Of a stretch of 64,000 nucleotides of DNA, positions 35,682-45,414 are shown piece by piece (within the stretch, counting starts at the first letter, position 1; every line of letters begins with the position of its first letter). The position numbers and the translations under genes were made by a program. The stretch covers positions 29,634 through 93,633 of the forward strand of contig NZ_BMQW01000013.1 in NCBI RefSeq assembly GCF_014648315.1. The letters run 5' to 3'. This stretch comes from Shewanella ulleungensis. Its GTDB lineage: Bacteria > Pseudomonadota > Gammaproteobacteria > Enterobacterales > Shewanellaceae. The notes beneath the pieces were generated by a model. It was not told the DNA's origin. It saw only the letters and a program-made list of their open reading frames with translations, and did no database searches.

Positions 35682-35714
35682 AATTGTTTATCTCCAGAGT
35701 AACCGAATGGTCTT

Positions 35715-37256
35715 TTACACTTTAGGACCCGCCTGCTTAACGGCATCTGAGACGTGATACTTGGCAAAATTATCGCTGAACTCTTGCGCTAATTGCTGTG
35801 CATACTTGTTGTATTCAGCTGTATCACTCCAAGTGTTAACCGGGTTTAGCAACTTGCTGTCTACACCAGTAATAGCAACAGGAACATTAAGATTAAGTTT
35901 ATCGATGTGAACTGTTTCAACATCTTTTAGCTCACCACTTACAATCGCGTCGACAATGGCGCGAGTCGTTGGAATATCAAAACGCTTACCAACACCATGT
36001 GGGCCGCCTGTCCAGCCAGTGTTGACTAAGTAAACTTGGCTGCCAAATGATTCGATGCGCTTCATGAGTAGTTCGGCATATACGCCAGCTGGACGTGGAA
36101 AAAATGGCGCACCAAAACAAGTCGAGAAAGTCGATTGAATAGCGGAGGTTGAGCCCATTTCTGTAGAGCCGACTTTCGCCGTGTAGCCAGACAAGAAGTG
36201 ATAAGCTGCTTGCTCTTTACTTAATACCGATACTGGCGGTAGAACACCTGATACGTCACATGTTAAAAAGACGACTGCATGCGGTTCTGCGCCACGATTT
36301 TCTAACTTACGCTGAGCTATATGCTCAAGTGGGTAAGCTGCACGGCTGTTTTCGGTTAAGCTGGTGTCGTTGTAGTTAGGTACGCGTTGCTCATCAAGTA
36401 CCACGTTTTCTAATACCGTACCAAAACGAATAGCATCCCAAATCACCGGCTCATTTTTTTGGCTCAGATCGATACACTTTGCGTAACAACCGCCTTCGAT
36501 ATTGAAAACTCCACCAGGTGCCCAGCCGTGTTCGTCGTCACCAATTAAAAAGCGCTTCGGATCGGCGGACAGTGTCGTTTTACCTGTGCCAGATAAACCA
36601 AAGAATAATGTAGTGTCACCTTCGTGCCCTACGTTTGCCGAACAATGCATTGGCAAAACACCTTTAGCGGGTAACAAAAAGTTTTGCACAGAGAACATCG
36701 ACTTTTTCATTTCTCCTGCGTACTTCAAACCAGCTAGTAGTACTTTGCGCTCGGCAAAGTTAAGGATCACTGCAGCTTCTGAGTTAGTGCCATCGCGTTC
36801 TGGTTCGCACACAAAACCAGGGGCATTAATAATCTGCCATGTATCTTTGTTATTACGATTAAAGGTTTCTGGGGTGATGAATAAGTTGCGGGCAAAAATT
36901 TGGTGCCATGCGTATTCGGTTGTTACCTGGACAGGAATGTAATGGTCATCGTCTGCACCGACTTCAAGCTCAGACATAAACAGTTCTTTATCGGCGAGGT
37001 AGGCTTCAACTCGTCCCCACAAAGCATCAAATTTGCCGGCATCAAATGGGCGGTTAACTTTGCCCCATTCGATATCTGCTTCTGTAGCTGGGTCTTTAAC
37101 AATAAAACGGTCGTTAGGTGAGCGACCTGTTCTTTCTCCAGTTTTAGCAACTAATGCACCGTTGGCGGTTAGCTGACCTTCTCCACGAAGTAGCGCGATT
37201 TCAACAAGCTGTGCTGTCGTAGGGTTAAGGTTAACGCGGTGTGATAAATCCGCCAT
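35715..37256 (-). CDS. pckA: Phosphoenolpyruvate carboxykinase (ATP)
   Basis: A 513-residue enzyme that converts oxaloacetate and ATP to phosphoenolpyruvate for gluconeogenesis. The kinase-1a P-loop is GLSGTGKTTLSADPKR and kinase-2 is FLIGDDEHGW, with conserved metal and substrate residues near GERTGRSPNDRF and RNLFITPETF. The ATG at 37256 has GGAG nine bases upstream. Another ATG five codons earlier has no ribosome site. The length matches other Shewanella enzymes. It lies downstream of hslO but a terminator separates them, so it has its own promoter in 37257-37466. Confidence 0.95.
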   Translation of the reverse strand: MADLSHRVNLNPTTAQLVEIALLRGEGQLTANGALVAKTGERTGRSPNDRFIVKDPATEADIEWGKVNRPFDAGKFDALWGRVEAYLADKELFMSELEVGADDDHYIPVQVTTEYAWHQIFARNLFITPETFNRNNKDTWQIINAPGFVCEPERDGTNSEAAVILNFAERKVLLAGLKYAGEMKKSMFSVQNFLLPAKGVLPMHCSANVGHEGDTTLFFGLSGTGKTTLSADPKRFLIGDDEHGWAPGGVFNIEGGCYAKCIDLSQKNEPVIWDAIRFGTVLENVVLDEQRVPNYNDTSLTENSRAAYPLEHIAQRKLENRGAEPHAVVFLTCDVSGVLPPVSVLSKEQAAYHFLSGYTAKVGSTEMGSTSAIQSTFSTCFGAPFFPRPAGVYAELLMKRIESFGSQVYLVNTGWTGGPHGVGKRFDIPTTRAIVDAIVSGELKDVETVHIDKLNLNVPVAITGVDSKLLNPVNTWSDTAEYNKYAQQLAQEFSDNFAKYHVSDAVKQAGPKV

Positions 37257-37466
37257 AGTGTTGATCTCCATGTCTTTTAGGTCGGGTTTCGCTATGAATC
37301 ATTATTATTCGTTATGGGGTATTACTTAGCTCGATATTATTATTGGCGTTGGCTTTACAAGCTAATAGGCTGATTGTAACCGAACTTTAGCCTTTGGTAA
37401 CGAACAGTTTGGTAATTTTTCTGAAAGTTTTTCATGTTTGTTATTCTAAAATCAAAATTTACGCAT

Positions 37467-37493
37467 AAAAAAAGCGCTTAATGCGCTTTTTTT
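37467..37493. terminator. Terminator downstream of hslO
   Basis: An 11-bp stem of AAAAAAAGCGC (37467-37477) with GCGCTTTTTTT (37483-37493) around a 5-nt loop. It lies 25 bases past the hslO stop on the minus strand. Confidence 0.9.
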
Positions 37494-37518
37494 GTAATTC
37501 ATTACGAAATGCAGTTCT

Positions 37519-38379
37519 TTACTGTTGAGCATCGCTGCTATGGCTACCTGCGTATAAGGCGGCAATATCGATTGCATCAAATGAATAGGTATTTTTGCAG
37601 TATTCGCAGCCCATATCGATTTTGCCATCTTCAGCTAAAATCACTTCTATTTCTGCTTTAGAGAGCGTCTTAATTGCTGCACCACTTCGTTCACGTGAGC
37701 AAGTACATTTAAACGTTACATCAACAGGATCAAATAAACGCACTTCTTCCTGGTGATATAAACGGTGTAGGACATCAGGCGCATCTAGGCTAAATAACTC
37801 TTCAGCTTTAATGGTGGAGGTAAGGGTTGATAAGTGTTCGAAGTCATCATTTTGGTCAGACTTGGTCGGTAATACTTGTAATAACATACCAGCAGCTTGC
37901 TTGCCGTTAGCAAATAACTTGATCTGCGTAGGTAACTGCTCAGATTGATTAAAATACTCTTCTAAACAGGCGGCTAAATCGATATGGTCTAGTGACACAA
38001 TACCTTGATAACGCTCACCTTCATCTGGAGTTAGGGTGATGACCATATAGCCTTTACCAAACATTTCTTGCAAACTAGCATTATCTGCAATGTCACCATT
38101 CCAGCGAGAGACACCACGCAATACTTGTTCGTTATTACCGTTAATCACCGCTAATGTTACAGGACCGTCGCCTTGCAGCTGTACGCTAATATCACCGGTA
38201 AATTTTATCGTGGCGGTTAATAACGACGTAGCAGCCATCAACTCGCCTAACAAATGTTGTACTGCTACTGGGTATTCGTGAGCTGATAGCACTTCTTGAT
38301 AGCTATTCTCAAGCTGGACTATTTCACCGCGAACATCTGCATTATCAAATAGATAGCGATGTAAAATATCGTTGTTCAT
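37519..38379 (-). CDS. hslO: Redox-regulated chaperone Hsp33
   Basis: A 286-residue holdase that is switched on by oxidation of its zinc centre. The four Cys are CTC (residues 225 and 227) and CEYC (258 and 261), the usual CxC-CxxC pattern. HLLGELMAATSLLTATIKF and GYMVITLTPDEGERYQGIVSL are family blocks in the substrate-binding domain. GAGAG precedes the ATG. It follows hslR by 27 bases, as in E. coli. Confidence 0.96.
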   Translation of the reverse strand: MNNDILHRYLFDNADVRGEIVQLENSYQEVLSAHEYPVAVQHLLGELMAATSLLTATIKFTGDISVQLQGDGPVTLAVINGNNEQVLRGVSRWNGDIADNASLQEMFGKGYMVITLTPDEGERYQGIVSLDHIDLAACLEEYFNQSEQLPTQIKLFANGKQAAGMLLQVLPTKSDQNDDFEHLSTLTSTIKAEELFSLDAPDVLHRLYHQEEVRLFDPVDVTFKCTCSRERSGAAIKTLSKAEIEVILAEDGKIDMGCEYCKNTYSFDAIDIAALYAGSHSSDAQQ

Positions 38380-38406
38380 CTTTACTCTCTTAACTCTTTT
38401 AGGCGC

Positions 38407-38805
38407 TTAAAAGTCTTTAAAGCGCATAAGCTGTCGTCGTTGTTTTTTATCAGGCTTGTGATCAGGTGCCGGATTATTCAAAATGTTGAGCCGTCTCGCT
38501 TCAGCGTTAATGATGCGTTTGCTAATGCTTTCGGGGGTTTCTTCATACAAAGTTTGTGCTATGTTTGCACCTTGTCGGTGGCCTGATAACTCCTTGATAA
38601 TCACTTCTTTATCATCGTTACCTTGGCGTAGACGAATTTTTGCACCGACTTCAGCATTCTTGCTGGATTTAGTCCGTTGGCCGTTGTAATGTACTTTACC
38701 GCCGTTAATCATGTCTTTTGCAATGGCGCGGGTTTTATAAAATCGTGCCGCCCATAACCATTTATCTAACCGAATAATGCTCTTTTCGGACTGAATTTGA
38801 TTCAA
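38407..38805 (-). CDS. hslR: Ribosome-associated heat shock protein Hsp15
   Basis: A 132-residue S4-domain protein that binds free 50S subunits carrying a nascent chain and helps recycle them. The RNA-binding S4 fold spans about residues 10-70, with RLDKWLWAARFYKTRAIAKDMINGGKVHYNG. A basic C-terminus (DKKQRRQLMRF) follows. The frame begins with TTG at 38805, four bases after GGAGG. No ATG is available before the S4 domain, so a rare start codon is likely. It leads hslR-hslO. Confidence 0.92.
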   Translation of the reverse strand: MNQIQSEKSIIRLDKWLWAARFYKTRAIAKDMINGGKVHYNGQRTKSSKNAEVGAKIRLRQGNDDKEVIIKELSGHRQGANIAQTLYEETPESISKRIINAEARRLNILNNPAPDHKPDKKQRRQLMRFKDF

Positions 38806-39058
38806 ATGGCCTCCAAAACAGGGATGATTTCACAGACTGAGTAATCTAACTGCCATACAATGTTAGTATTATTGCAATATGGGGTTAAATTGAGCCTCAT
38901 TTGTGCGCGCAAACTTAGCATATTTGGTGCAGTTTCGCCAATCGATATGCTCTAGGGTTGTTGCTTTATCTTCTGTAGGTTAGCATGGCGTCTAAGTATT
39001 ACTTTTCAACAATTAGAACAGAGACCTGTACCAAGACGTATAGAGGGTCCAATTATAT

Positions 39059-39973
39059 ATGGATTTATTAGATAAACTGATCACTAAAGCTGCAACCGTG
39101 CCGCATAAGCCGTTAAGTGTTGCTGTGTTTTTGTTTGGGTTAGTCATTGTGTTGCTGCTAGCGGCACAAATTACATGGAAGTTGATGCCTGTGTCATCGC
39201 AATCTGCGACGTGGCAACCATCCCCCATTTCTGCAACCACTACTAAGCGTATTGAGCTTGCTGGTGTACGTAACCTATTATTGTTTGGCCGAGTTGATGG
39301 CAACGCTAATAAACCTAAGCCTGAAGCCGTTGAGCAAATCACCGATGCGCCTAAAACTAACTTGTCTATTCAGTTAACCGGTGTGGTTGCGTCGACTGCT
39401 GAAGAACAAGGTTTAGCGGTTATTGAGTCTAGCGGTCAGCAAGAAACTTATAGCTTGGGCGATAAAATTAAAGGGACGTCGGCATCATTAAAAGAAGTCT
39501 ATGCCGATAGGATTATTATTACCAATGGCGGCCGCTATGAAACTTTAATGCTAGATGGCCTAAAGTACACAACGGAAAGTCAGGCTAACGAACAACTACA
39601 GCAGGCGAAAGTCGATCAAAAAGTGACTCGAGTTGATCGCCGCAGTAACCAAGATTTTTCAGAAGATCTATCTAATTCACGCGATGAATTATTAGCCGAC
39701 CCCAGTAAAATTACCGACTTCTTAGCCATTTCCCCTGTACGTAGTGGTGAAGAATTATCAGGCTATCGCTTAAATCCAGGTAAGGATGTTGCCTTGTTTA
39801 AGCAAGCGGGTTTTCAGGCTAATGATTTAGCTAAATCAATTAATGGATTTGATCTGACCGATATGGGTCAGGCTTTAGAAGTGATGGCGCAACTGCCTGA
39901 GCTCACCGAAATGGCTGTCATGGTAGAGCGTGAAGGGCAGTTGGTCGAAATCATGTTTAGTTTGCCAGAATAA
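39059..39973 (+). CDS. gspC: Type II secretion inner-membrane protein GspC
   Basis: A 304-residue protein that links the inner-membrane platform to the secretin and takes part in substrate choice. It has one membrane helix (about residues 21-40), a periplasmic homology region (TKRIELAGVRNLLLFGRV onward, to about 160) and a C-terminal PDZ domain (GYRLNPGKDVALFKQAGFQANDLAKSINGF). It is first of an intact gspC-N operon. AGAGG lies upstream of the ATG at 39059. Confidence 0.93.
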   Translation: MDLLDKLITKAATVPHKPLSVAVFLFGLVIVLLLAAQITWKLMPVSSQSATWQPSPISATTTKRIELAGVRNLLLFGRVDGNANKPKPEAVEQITDAPKTNLSIQLTGVVASTAEEQGLAVIESSGQQETYSLGDKIKGTSASLKEVYADRIIITNGGRYETLMLDGLKYTTESQANEQLQQAKVDQKVTRVDRRSNQDFSEDLSNSRDELLADPSKITDFLAISPVRSGEELSGYRLNPGKDVALFKQAGFQANDLAKSINGFDLTDMGQALEVMAQLPELTEMAVMVEREGQLVEIMFSLPE

Positions 39974-39997
39974 TTTGGCGTTAGAGGATTGAGTAAA

Positions 39998-42130
39998 ATG
40001 AATAACAAAGGGATCCGACATAAGATTATTGCTGGAATGTTAGTGGGTGCTGCAATGATGGCTGCACCTATGGCCTGGTCAGAGCAATATGCGGCTAATT
40101 TTAAAGGCACTGATATTCAAGAGTTTATTAATATTGTCGGTAAAAACCTCAATAAAACCATCATTGTTGATCCTACCGTTCGCGGTAAAATTAACGTACG
40201 TAGTTACGATTTATTGAATGATGACCAATATTACCAATTCTTTTTAAACGTATTGCAAGTTTATGGTTATGCCGTGGTTGAAATGGAAAACCACGTGATT
40301 AAAGTCATTAAAGACAAAGACGCCAAAACGTCAGCTATTCGGGTTGCAGACGATAACACGCCTGGTTTAGGTGACGAAATGGTTACCCGCGTGGTGCCAT
40401 TGTATAACTCAGAAGCCAAACAGCTTGCACCGCTTCTACGTCAGCTAAACGACAATGCTGGTGGCGGTAACGTCGTAAACTATGATCAAGCCAACGTATT
40501 AATGATTTCTGGTCGTGCTGCGGTAGTAAACAAATTAGTTGAAATTGTGCGCAGAGTAGATAAGCAAGGTGATACCGCGGTAGAAGTGGTGACATTAAAT
40601 TATGCTTCAGCCGGTGAAATCGTTCGTATTGTTGACACCTTATATCGTTCAACCGCTAACCAAGCGCAATTGCCTGGGCAAGCACCCAAAGTGGTAGCCG
40701 ATGAACGCATGAACGCAGTGGTCGTCAGTGGCGATGAAAAAAGCCGTGAGCGAGTAATTGAATTAATTCAACGTCTCGACGCTGAACAAGCCAATATGGG
40801 CAATACCAAAGTACGCTATTTACGTTATGCCAAAGCCGAAGACTTAGTCGAAGTGTTAACTGGGTTTGCGCAAAACCTACAAGAAAATAAAGAAGGCGCC
40901 ACCGCAGCACAAGGCAGCACAAGTAAACGTCGTAGTGATATCAATATTATGGCGCACAATGATACTAACTCATTGGTGATTAGTGCTGAACCTGATCAGT
41001 TAAGAACAATTGAAAGCGTCATTAATCAACTTGATATCCGCCGCGCGCAAGTATTGGTTGAAGCGATTATCGTTGAGATTTCAGAAGGTGATAATGTTGG
41101 TTTTGGTGTGCAATGGGGCAGTACTTCTGGTGGCTTAACTCAATTTAATAATATTGGGCCGAGTATCAGTGAAGTGGGCGCTGGTGTGCTTGCGGCACAA
41201 GAAGAAGAAGGCACTACCGTTACCGTCACTAACTCTGACGGTGGATCTACCCAAACCACTAACCCAACATCAGATGGCGACTATACTCTAATTGCTGAAG
41301 CATTAGGTAAAGTGAATGGCATGGCATGGGGCGTGGCTTCTGGTAATTTTGCAGCGTTAATTCAAGCAGTATCGAGTGATACTAATTCAAATATTCTTGC
41401 TACACCGTCGATTACCACGTTAGACAACCAAGAAGCATCATTTATTGTTGGTGATGAGGTGCCTATTCTCACAGGTTCAACTTCTAGCTCGAATAACGAT
41501 AACCCTTTCCAAACGGTTGAGCGCAAAGAAGTGGGTGTTAAGCTAAAAGTAGTGCCGCAAATTAACGAAGGTTCGTCGGTTAAATTAACGATTGAGCAAG
41601 AAGTTTCGGGTGTTAACGGTAATACTGGTGTTGATATCAGTTTCTCAACTCGTCGATTAACCACAACTGTGATGGCTGACTCAGGTCAAATTGTCGTACT
41701 AGGCGGGTTAATTAGCGAAGATGTGCAAGAAAGTGTGCAAAAAGTCCCTATCTTGGGTGATATTCCGTATTTAGGATGGTTATTCAAATCTTCCTCAAGC
41801 AGTACCACCAAGAAGAATCTAATGATTTTCATCAAGCCTACCATTATCCGCGACGGTATGACGATGGAAGGCATTGCTGGTCGTAAATATAATTATTTCA
41901 GAGCTTTACAGCTTGAACAGCAGGGGCGTGGTGTTAATTTGATGCCAAATACCCAAGTACCTGTACTAGAAGAGTGGAGCCAAGAAGCGTATTTACCTGA
42001 TGAGGTGAATGACATGCTTGAACACTATAAAAATCGTCAACGTCTAGATACTGATTTGCGTGATTCCGATGCGGCCTTAAGAGTCATCGATGAAAGCATG
42101 CAAAAGGACAAGGCTCAAGACAATGATTGA
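39998..42130 (+). CDS. gspD: Type II secretion secretin GspD
   Basis: A 710-residue outer-membrane secretin. After the signal peptide (to AWSEQ) come the N0 domain, N1-N3 repeats (about residues 28-330), the secretin core with VGDEVPILTGS and the VVPQINEGSSVKLTIEQEVS and LTTTVMADSGQIVVLGGLISED blocks, and a C-terminal S-domain. It forms the exit channel. The ATG at 39998 was chosen because GAGG is well spaced from it, whereas a TTG three codons earlier sits on that site. It overlaps gspE by eight bases. Confidence 0.95.
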   Translation: MNNKGIRHKIIAGMLVGAAMMAAPMAWSEQYAANFKGTDIQEFINIVGKNLNKTIIVDPTVRGKINVRSYDLLNDDQYYQFFLNVLQVYGYAVVEMENHVIKVIKDKDAKTSAIRVADDNTPGLGDEMVTRVVPLYNSEAKQLAPLLRQLNDNAGGGNVVNYDQANVLMISGRAAVVNKLVEIVRRVDKQGDTAVEVVTLNYASAGEIVRIVDTLYRSTANQAQLPGQAPKVVADERMNAVVVSGDEKSRERVIELIQRLDAEQANMGNTKVRYLRYAKAEDLVEVLTGFAQNLQENKEGATAAQGSTSKRRSDINIMAHNDTNSLVISAEPDQLRTIESVINQLDIRRAQVLVEAIIVEISEGDNVGFGVQWGSTSGGLTQFNNIGPSISEVGAGVLAAQEEEGTTVTVTNSDGGSTQTTNPTSDGDYTLIAEALGKVNGMAWGVASGNFAALIQAVSSDTNSNILATPSITTLDNQEASFIVGDEVPILTGSTSSSNNDNPFQTVERKEVGVKLKVVPQINEGSSVKLTIEQEVSGVNGNTGVDISFSTRRLTTTVMADSGQIVVLGGLISEDVQESVQKVPILGDIPYLGWLFKSSSSSTTKKNLMIFIKPTIIRDGMTMEGIAGRKYNYFRALQLEQQGRGVNLMPNTQVPVLEEWSQEAYLPDEVNDMLEHYKNRQRLDTDLRDSDAALRVIDESMQKDKAQDND

Positions 42131-43682
42131 TAGTGCAATGACAGAACCACTAGCTCAAGTATCAAGTGACGTTGCTATGGAAGTTGTCGAAGGCGATGAA
42201 GTTTTTCACTCGAACAGTAAAGAGCGTCTGCCGTTTGCGTTTTCGCATCGCTTTCAATTGGTTCTTGCTAAAGAAAATGAGCAACTTTGTTTATTTTATA
42301 CCGACAACACACCGCTAAACGCCATGTTAGAAGTGAGGCGTTATGCGGGAGTTGAACTAGCCGTAATAAAGCTGGAAGTGGCTAAATTTGAAGCTAAGTT
42401 AACCCAGGCTTACCAAGCTAACTCTTCAGAAGCGCAACAGCTTATGGAAGATATTGGTAATGAAATGGACTTGTTTACTCTTGCCGAAGAGTTGCCGCAA
42501 ACCGAAGATTTACTTGAAGGTGACGACGACGCGCCAATTATTAAATTAATTAACGCTTTATTGTCTGAAGCCATTAAAGAAGAAGCGTCAGATATTCACG
42601 TTGAAACCTATGAAAAACAGCTTGTTGTGCGTTTTCGTATCGATGGTGTACTTAAAGAAGTCTTAAAGCCAAACCGTAAATTGTCATCATTATTGGTGTC
42701 GCGTATTAAAGTTATGGCGCGTTTAGATATTGCCGAAAAACGTTTACCGCAAGATGGACGTATTTCATTGCGTATTGCTGGACGTGCCGTTGATGTGCGT
42801 GTGTCGACTATGCCCTCTAGCCATGGCGAACGTGTAGTAATGCGTTTATTAGACAAAAACACCGGAAATTTAGACCTACAACAATTAGGCATGACAGCGG
42901 GTATTCGTGAGCAATTTGATGAGTTAATTCGTAAACCACACGGTATTATTTTGGTGACCGGTCCAACAGGTTCGGGTAAAAGTACCACCTTGTATGCAGG
43001 TTTAACTGAGATTAACTCTAAAGATACCAACATTCTAACCGTTGAAGATCCAATCGAGTACGAGCTAGAAGGTATCGGTCAAACTCAGGTTAATACTAAA
43101 GTCGATATGACCTTTGCTCGTGGTTTACGCGCCATTTTGCGTCAAGATCCTGATGTGGTCATGATTGGTGAAATTCGCGACCTTGAAACCGCCCAAATTG
43201 CAGTACAAGCTTCGTTAACGGGTCACTTAGTTATTTCAACGCTACACACTAATTCTGCATCGGGTGCCATTACTCGTTTGCAAGACATGGGTGTTGAACC
43301 GTTTCTAGTGTCATCCAGTTTACTTGGCGTTTTGGCCCAGCGCCTTATTCGTACATTATGCCCAACGTGTAAAGAAGCTCACGAGCCAGATGAGCGCGAA
43401 CGTGAATTATTAGGCATTACCGCTAACGATACCCGAATCATTTATCGGGCTAAAGGTTGTAAGGCTTGTAGCCAAAATGGCTATCGTGGCCGAACGGGTA
43501 TTCATGAACTTCTTATCGTTGATGACAATGTCCGTGAGTTAATTCACGGTGGTCGTGGCGAGTTAGCCATTGAAAAATATGCAAGAAAGTCGATACCGAG
43601 TATTCGTCATGACGGCATGAGCAAGGTGTTAGCGGGTGTAACAACGTTAGAAGAAGTGTTACGCGTAACTCGCGAGGAATAA
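42123..43682 (+). CDS. gspE: Type II secretion ATPase GspE
   Basis: A 519-residue cytoplasmic hexameric ATPase that drives pseudopilus growth. It has Walker A (GPTGSGKSTT), the Asp box (ILTVEDPIEYELEGIGQTQVN), Walker B (DPDVVMIGEIRD), the His box (GHLVISTLHTNSA) and a tetracysteine zinc site (CPTC and CKAC) in the C-terminal part. The ATG at 42123 lies inside the end of gspD with AAGG ahead. gspF starts three bases after its stop. Confidence 0.96.
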   Translation: MIDSAMTEPLAQVSSDVAMEVVEGDEVFHSNSKERLPFAFSHRFQLVLAKENEQLCLFYTDNTPLNAMLEVRRYAGVELAVIKLEVAKFEAKLTQAYQANSSEAQQLMEDIGNEMDLFTLAEELPQTEDLLEGDDDAPIIKLINALLSEAIKEEASDIHVETYEKQLVVRFRIDGVLKEVLKPNRKLSSLLVSRIKVMARLDIAEKRLPQDGRISLRIAGRAVDVRVSTMPSSHGERVVMRLLDKNTGNLDLQQLGMTAGIREQFDELIRKPHGIILVTGPTGSGKSTTLYAGLTEINSKDTNILTVEDPIEYELEGIGQTQVNTKVDMTFARGLRAILRQDPDVVMIGEIRDLETAQIAVQASLTGHLVISTLHTNSASGAITRLQDMGVEPFLVSSSLLGVLAQRLIRTLCPTCKEAHEPDERERELLGITANDTRIIYRAKGCKACSQNGYRGRTGIHELLIVDDNVRELIHGGRGELAIEKYARKSIPSIRHDGMSKVLAGVTTLEEVLRVTREE

Positions 43683-43685
43683 TCA

Positions 43686-44918
43686 ATGGCAGCGTTTGAA
43701 TACAAAGCCCTTGATAGCAAAGGCAAACAGCAAAAAGGAGTGATAGAGGCAGATACTGCGCGTCATGCTCGTAGTCAACTACGTGATCAACGTCTTATGC
43801 CGCTTGAACTACAACCTGTAAGTGAGAAAGAAGCCCGTTCGCAACGCGGCGGCTTTAGTCTTGCTAATCTGTTTAAAAAACGAATTTCTGTCGCGGAGCT
43901 TGCATTAATCACTCGGCAGATTGCCACCTTAGTGGCGGCAGGTTTACCGATTGAAGAAGCACTAAAAGCGGTAGGACAACAATCTGAAAAAGCCCGTTTA
44001 GGTAATATGATCATGGCGGTTCGTTCTCGAGTTGTTGAAGGTTATAGCCTAGCCGACTCTATGGCTGAATTTCCCCATGTGTTTGATGATTTATATCGCG
44101 CGATGGTGGCCTCAGGAGAAAAGTCGGGTCATTTAGAAGTGGTACTCAATCGTCTTGCTGACTATACGGAGCGTCGCCAACAGCTTAAGTCCAAACTCAC
44201 TCAAGCCATGATTTACCCTATTGTCCTTACTGTCGTCGCGATAGGTGTTATTGCCGTATTGCTTGCCGCAGTAGTGCCTAAAGTGGTTGGTCAGTTTGAG
44301 CATATGGGCCAAGAGCTTCCTGGTACAACTCAATTCTTAATCCTAGCGTCTGACTTTGTGCAACATTGGGGTGTGCTTGTGGTATTAATTATCTTTGGCG
44401 CCTTGATATTGTTTCAGCGTATGCTAACCAATCCAAGTATGCGAATGAAATACGATAGCGCGTTACTTAATACACCGGTTATTGGTAAAGTTAGCAAAGG
44501 CTTAAATACTGCACGTTTTGCCCGTACCTTAAGTATTTTATCAGCCAGTTCAGTGCCACTACTTGATGGGATGCGTATTGCGAGTGAAGTATTACAAAAC
44601 GTCAAAGTGCGCGCCGCAGTAGATGATGCAACTGCGCGTGTGCGTGAGGGAACCAGTTTAGGTGCCGCGTTGACTAATACTAAGTTGTTCCCTGCGATGA
44701 TGCTGTACATGATCGCCTCAGGTGAAAAAAGTGGCCAATTGGAAAATATGCTAGAACGCGCGGCAGACAACCAAGACCGTGAGTTTGAATCTAACGTCAA
44801 TATCGCCTTAGGGGTTTTTGAGCCAATGCTAGTCGTGAGTATGGCGTCGGTTGTATTATTTATCGTGATGGCCATTTTGCAGCCGATATTAGAATTAAAT
44901 AACTTAATCAGTGGCTAA
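43686..44918 (+). CDS. gspF: Type II secretion platform protein GspF
   Basis: A 410-residue inner-membrane protein that couples GspE to the growing pseudopilus. Two similar cytoplasmic halves (about residues 70-190 and 272-390) alternate with three membrane helices. The repeated motifs are TRQIATLVAAGLPIEEAL with VASGEKSGHLEVVLNRLADY, and later ARTLSILSASSVPLLDGM with IASGEKSGQLENMLERAAD. Translation is probably coupled to gspE. Confidence 0.95.
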   Translation: MAAFEYKALDSKGKQQKGVIEADTARHARSQLRDQRLMPLELQPVSEKEARSQRGGFSLANLFKKRISVAELALITRQIATLVAAGLPIEEALKAVGQQSEKARLGNMIMAVRSRVVEGYSLADSMAEFPHVFDDLYRAMVASGEKSGHLEVVLNRLADYTERRQQLKSKLTQAMIYPIVLTVVAIGVIAVLLAAVVPKVVGQFEHMGQELPGTTQFLILASDFVQHWGVLVVLIIFGALILFQRMLTNPSMRMKYDSALLNTPVIGKVSKGLNTARFARTLSILSASSVPLLDGMRIASEVLQNVKVRAAVDDATARVREGTSLGAALTNTKLFPAMMLYMIASGEKSGQLENMLERAADNQDREFESNVNIALGVFEPMLVVSMASVVLFIVMAILQPILELNNLISG

Positions 44919-44978
44919 GTGCAACACGCAAAGCCGATTAGCTCAAGATTTTGAGTCATTTTTAGAAGGAAGTCTTTA

Positions 44979-45413
44979 ATGCAACAACACAATAAACAAC
45001 GCGGTTTCACCTTGCTAGAAGTGATGGTGGTGATTGTTATTTTAGGTATTTTAGCGTCAATGGTTGTGCCTAACTTGATGGGAAACAAAGATAAAGCTGA
45101 CCAGCAAAAAGCGGTTTCAGATATTGTTGCGCTCGAAAACGCCTTAGATATGTATAAATTAGATAACAGTATATATCCAACTACGGAGCAAGGCCTTGAC
45201 GCATTAGTGCAAAAATCGACGTCATCGCCAGAGCCACGCAATTTCCGTGACGGCGGTTATGTGAAGCGTTTACCGCAAGATCCATGGCGCAATGACTACT
45301 TACTGTTAAGTCCAGGTGAAAATGGCAAAATTGATATCTTTAGCTCCGGTCCAGACGGACAACCAGGTACTGAAGATGATATTGGCAGCTGGAACCTACA
45401 AGACTTCCAATAA
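44979..45413 (+). CDS. gspG: Type II secretion major pseudopilin GspG
   Basis: A 144-residue pseudopilin that builds the piston filament. The prepilin site is after Gly9 (RG|FTLLEV), with the key Glu at +5 and a long hydrophobic helix. The C-terminal region has PTTEQGLDAL, DPWRNDYLLLSPGENG and an Asp-rich calcium loop (GQPGTEDDIGSW). AGAAGGAAG lies ahead of the ATG. A 60-base gap separates it from gspF, the widest in the operon apart from a similar one before gspL. Confidence 0.96.
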   Translation: MQQHNKQRGFTLLEVMVVIVILGILASMVVPNLMGNKDKADQQKAVSDIVALENALDMYKLDNSIYPTTEQGLDALVQKSTSSPEPRNFRDGGYVKRLPQDPWRNDYLLLSPGENGKIDIFSSGPDGQPGTEDDIGSWNLQDFQ

Positions 45414-45414
45414 T

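Noticed and set aside
36502..36942. Plus-strand open frame inside pckA
   Set aside because: It overlaps the conserved PckA active-site region and shows no domain.
42608..43033. Reverse-strand open frame inside gspE
   Set aside because: It covers the Walker A region of gspE on the other strand and has no ribosome site or family match.
44414..44875. Long reverse-strand open frame inside gspF
   Set aside because: It lies wholly inside gspF, has no recognised domain, and its sequence is a shadow of the highly conserved GspF codons.
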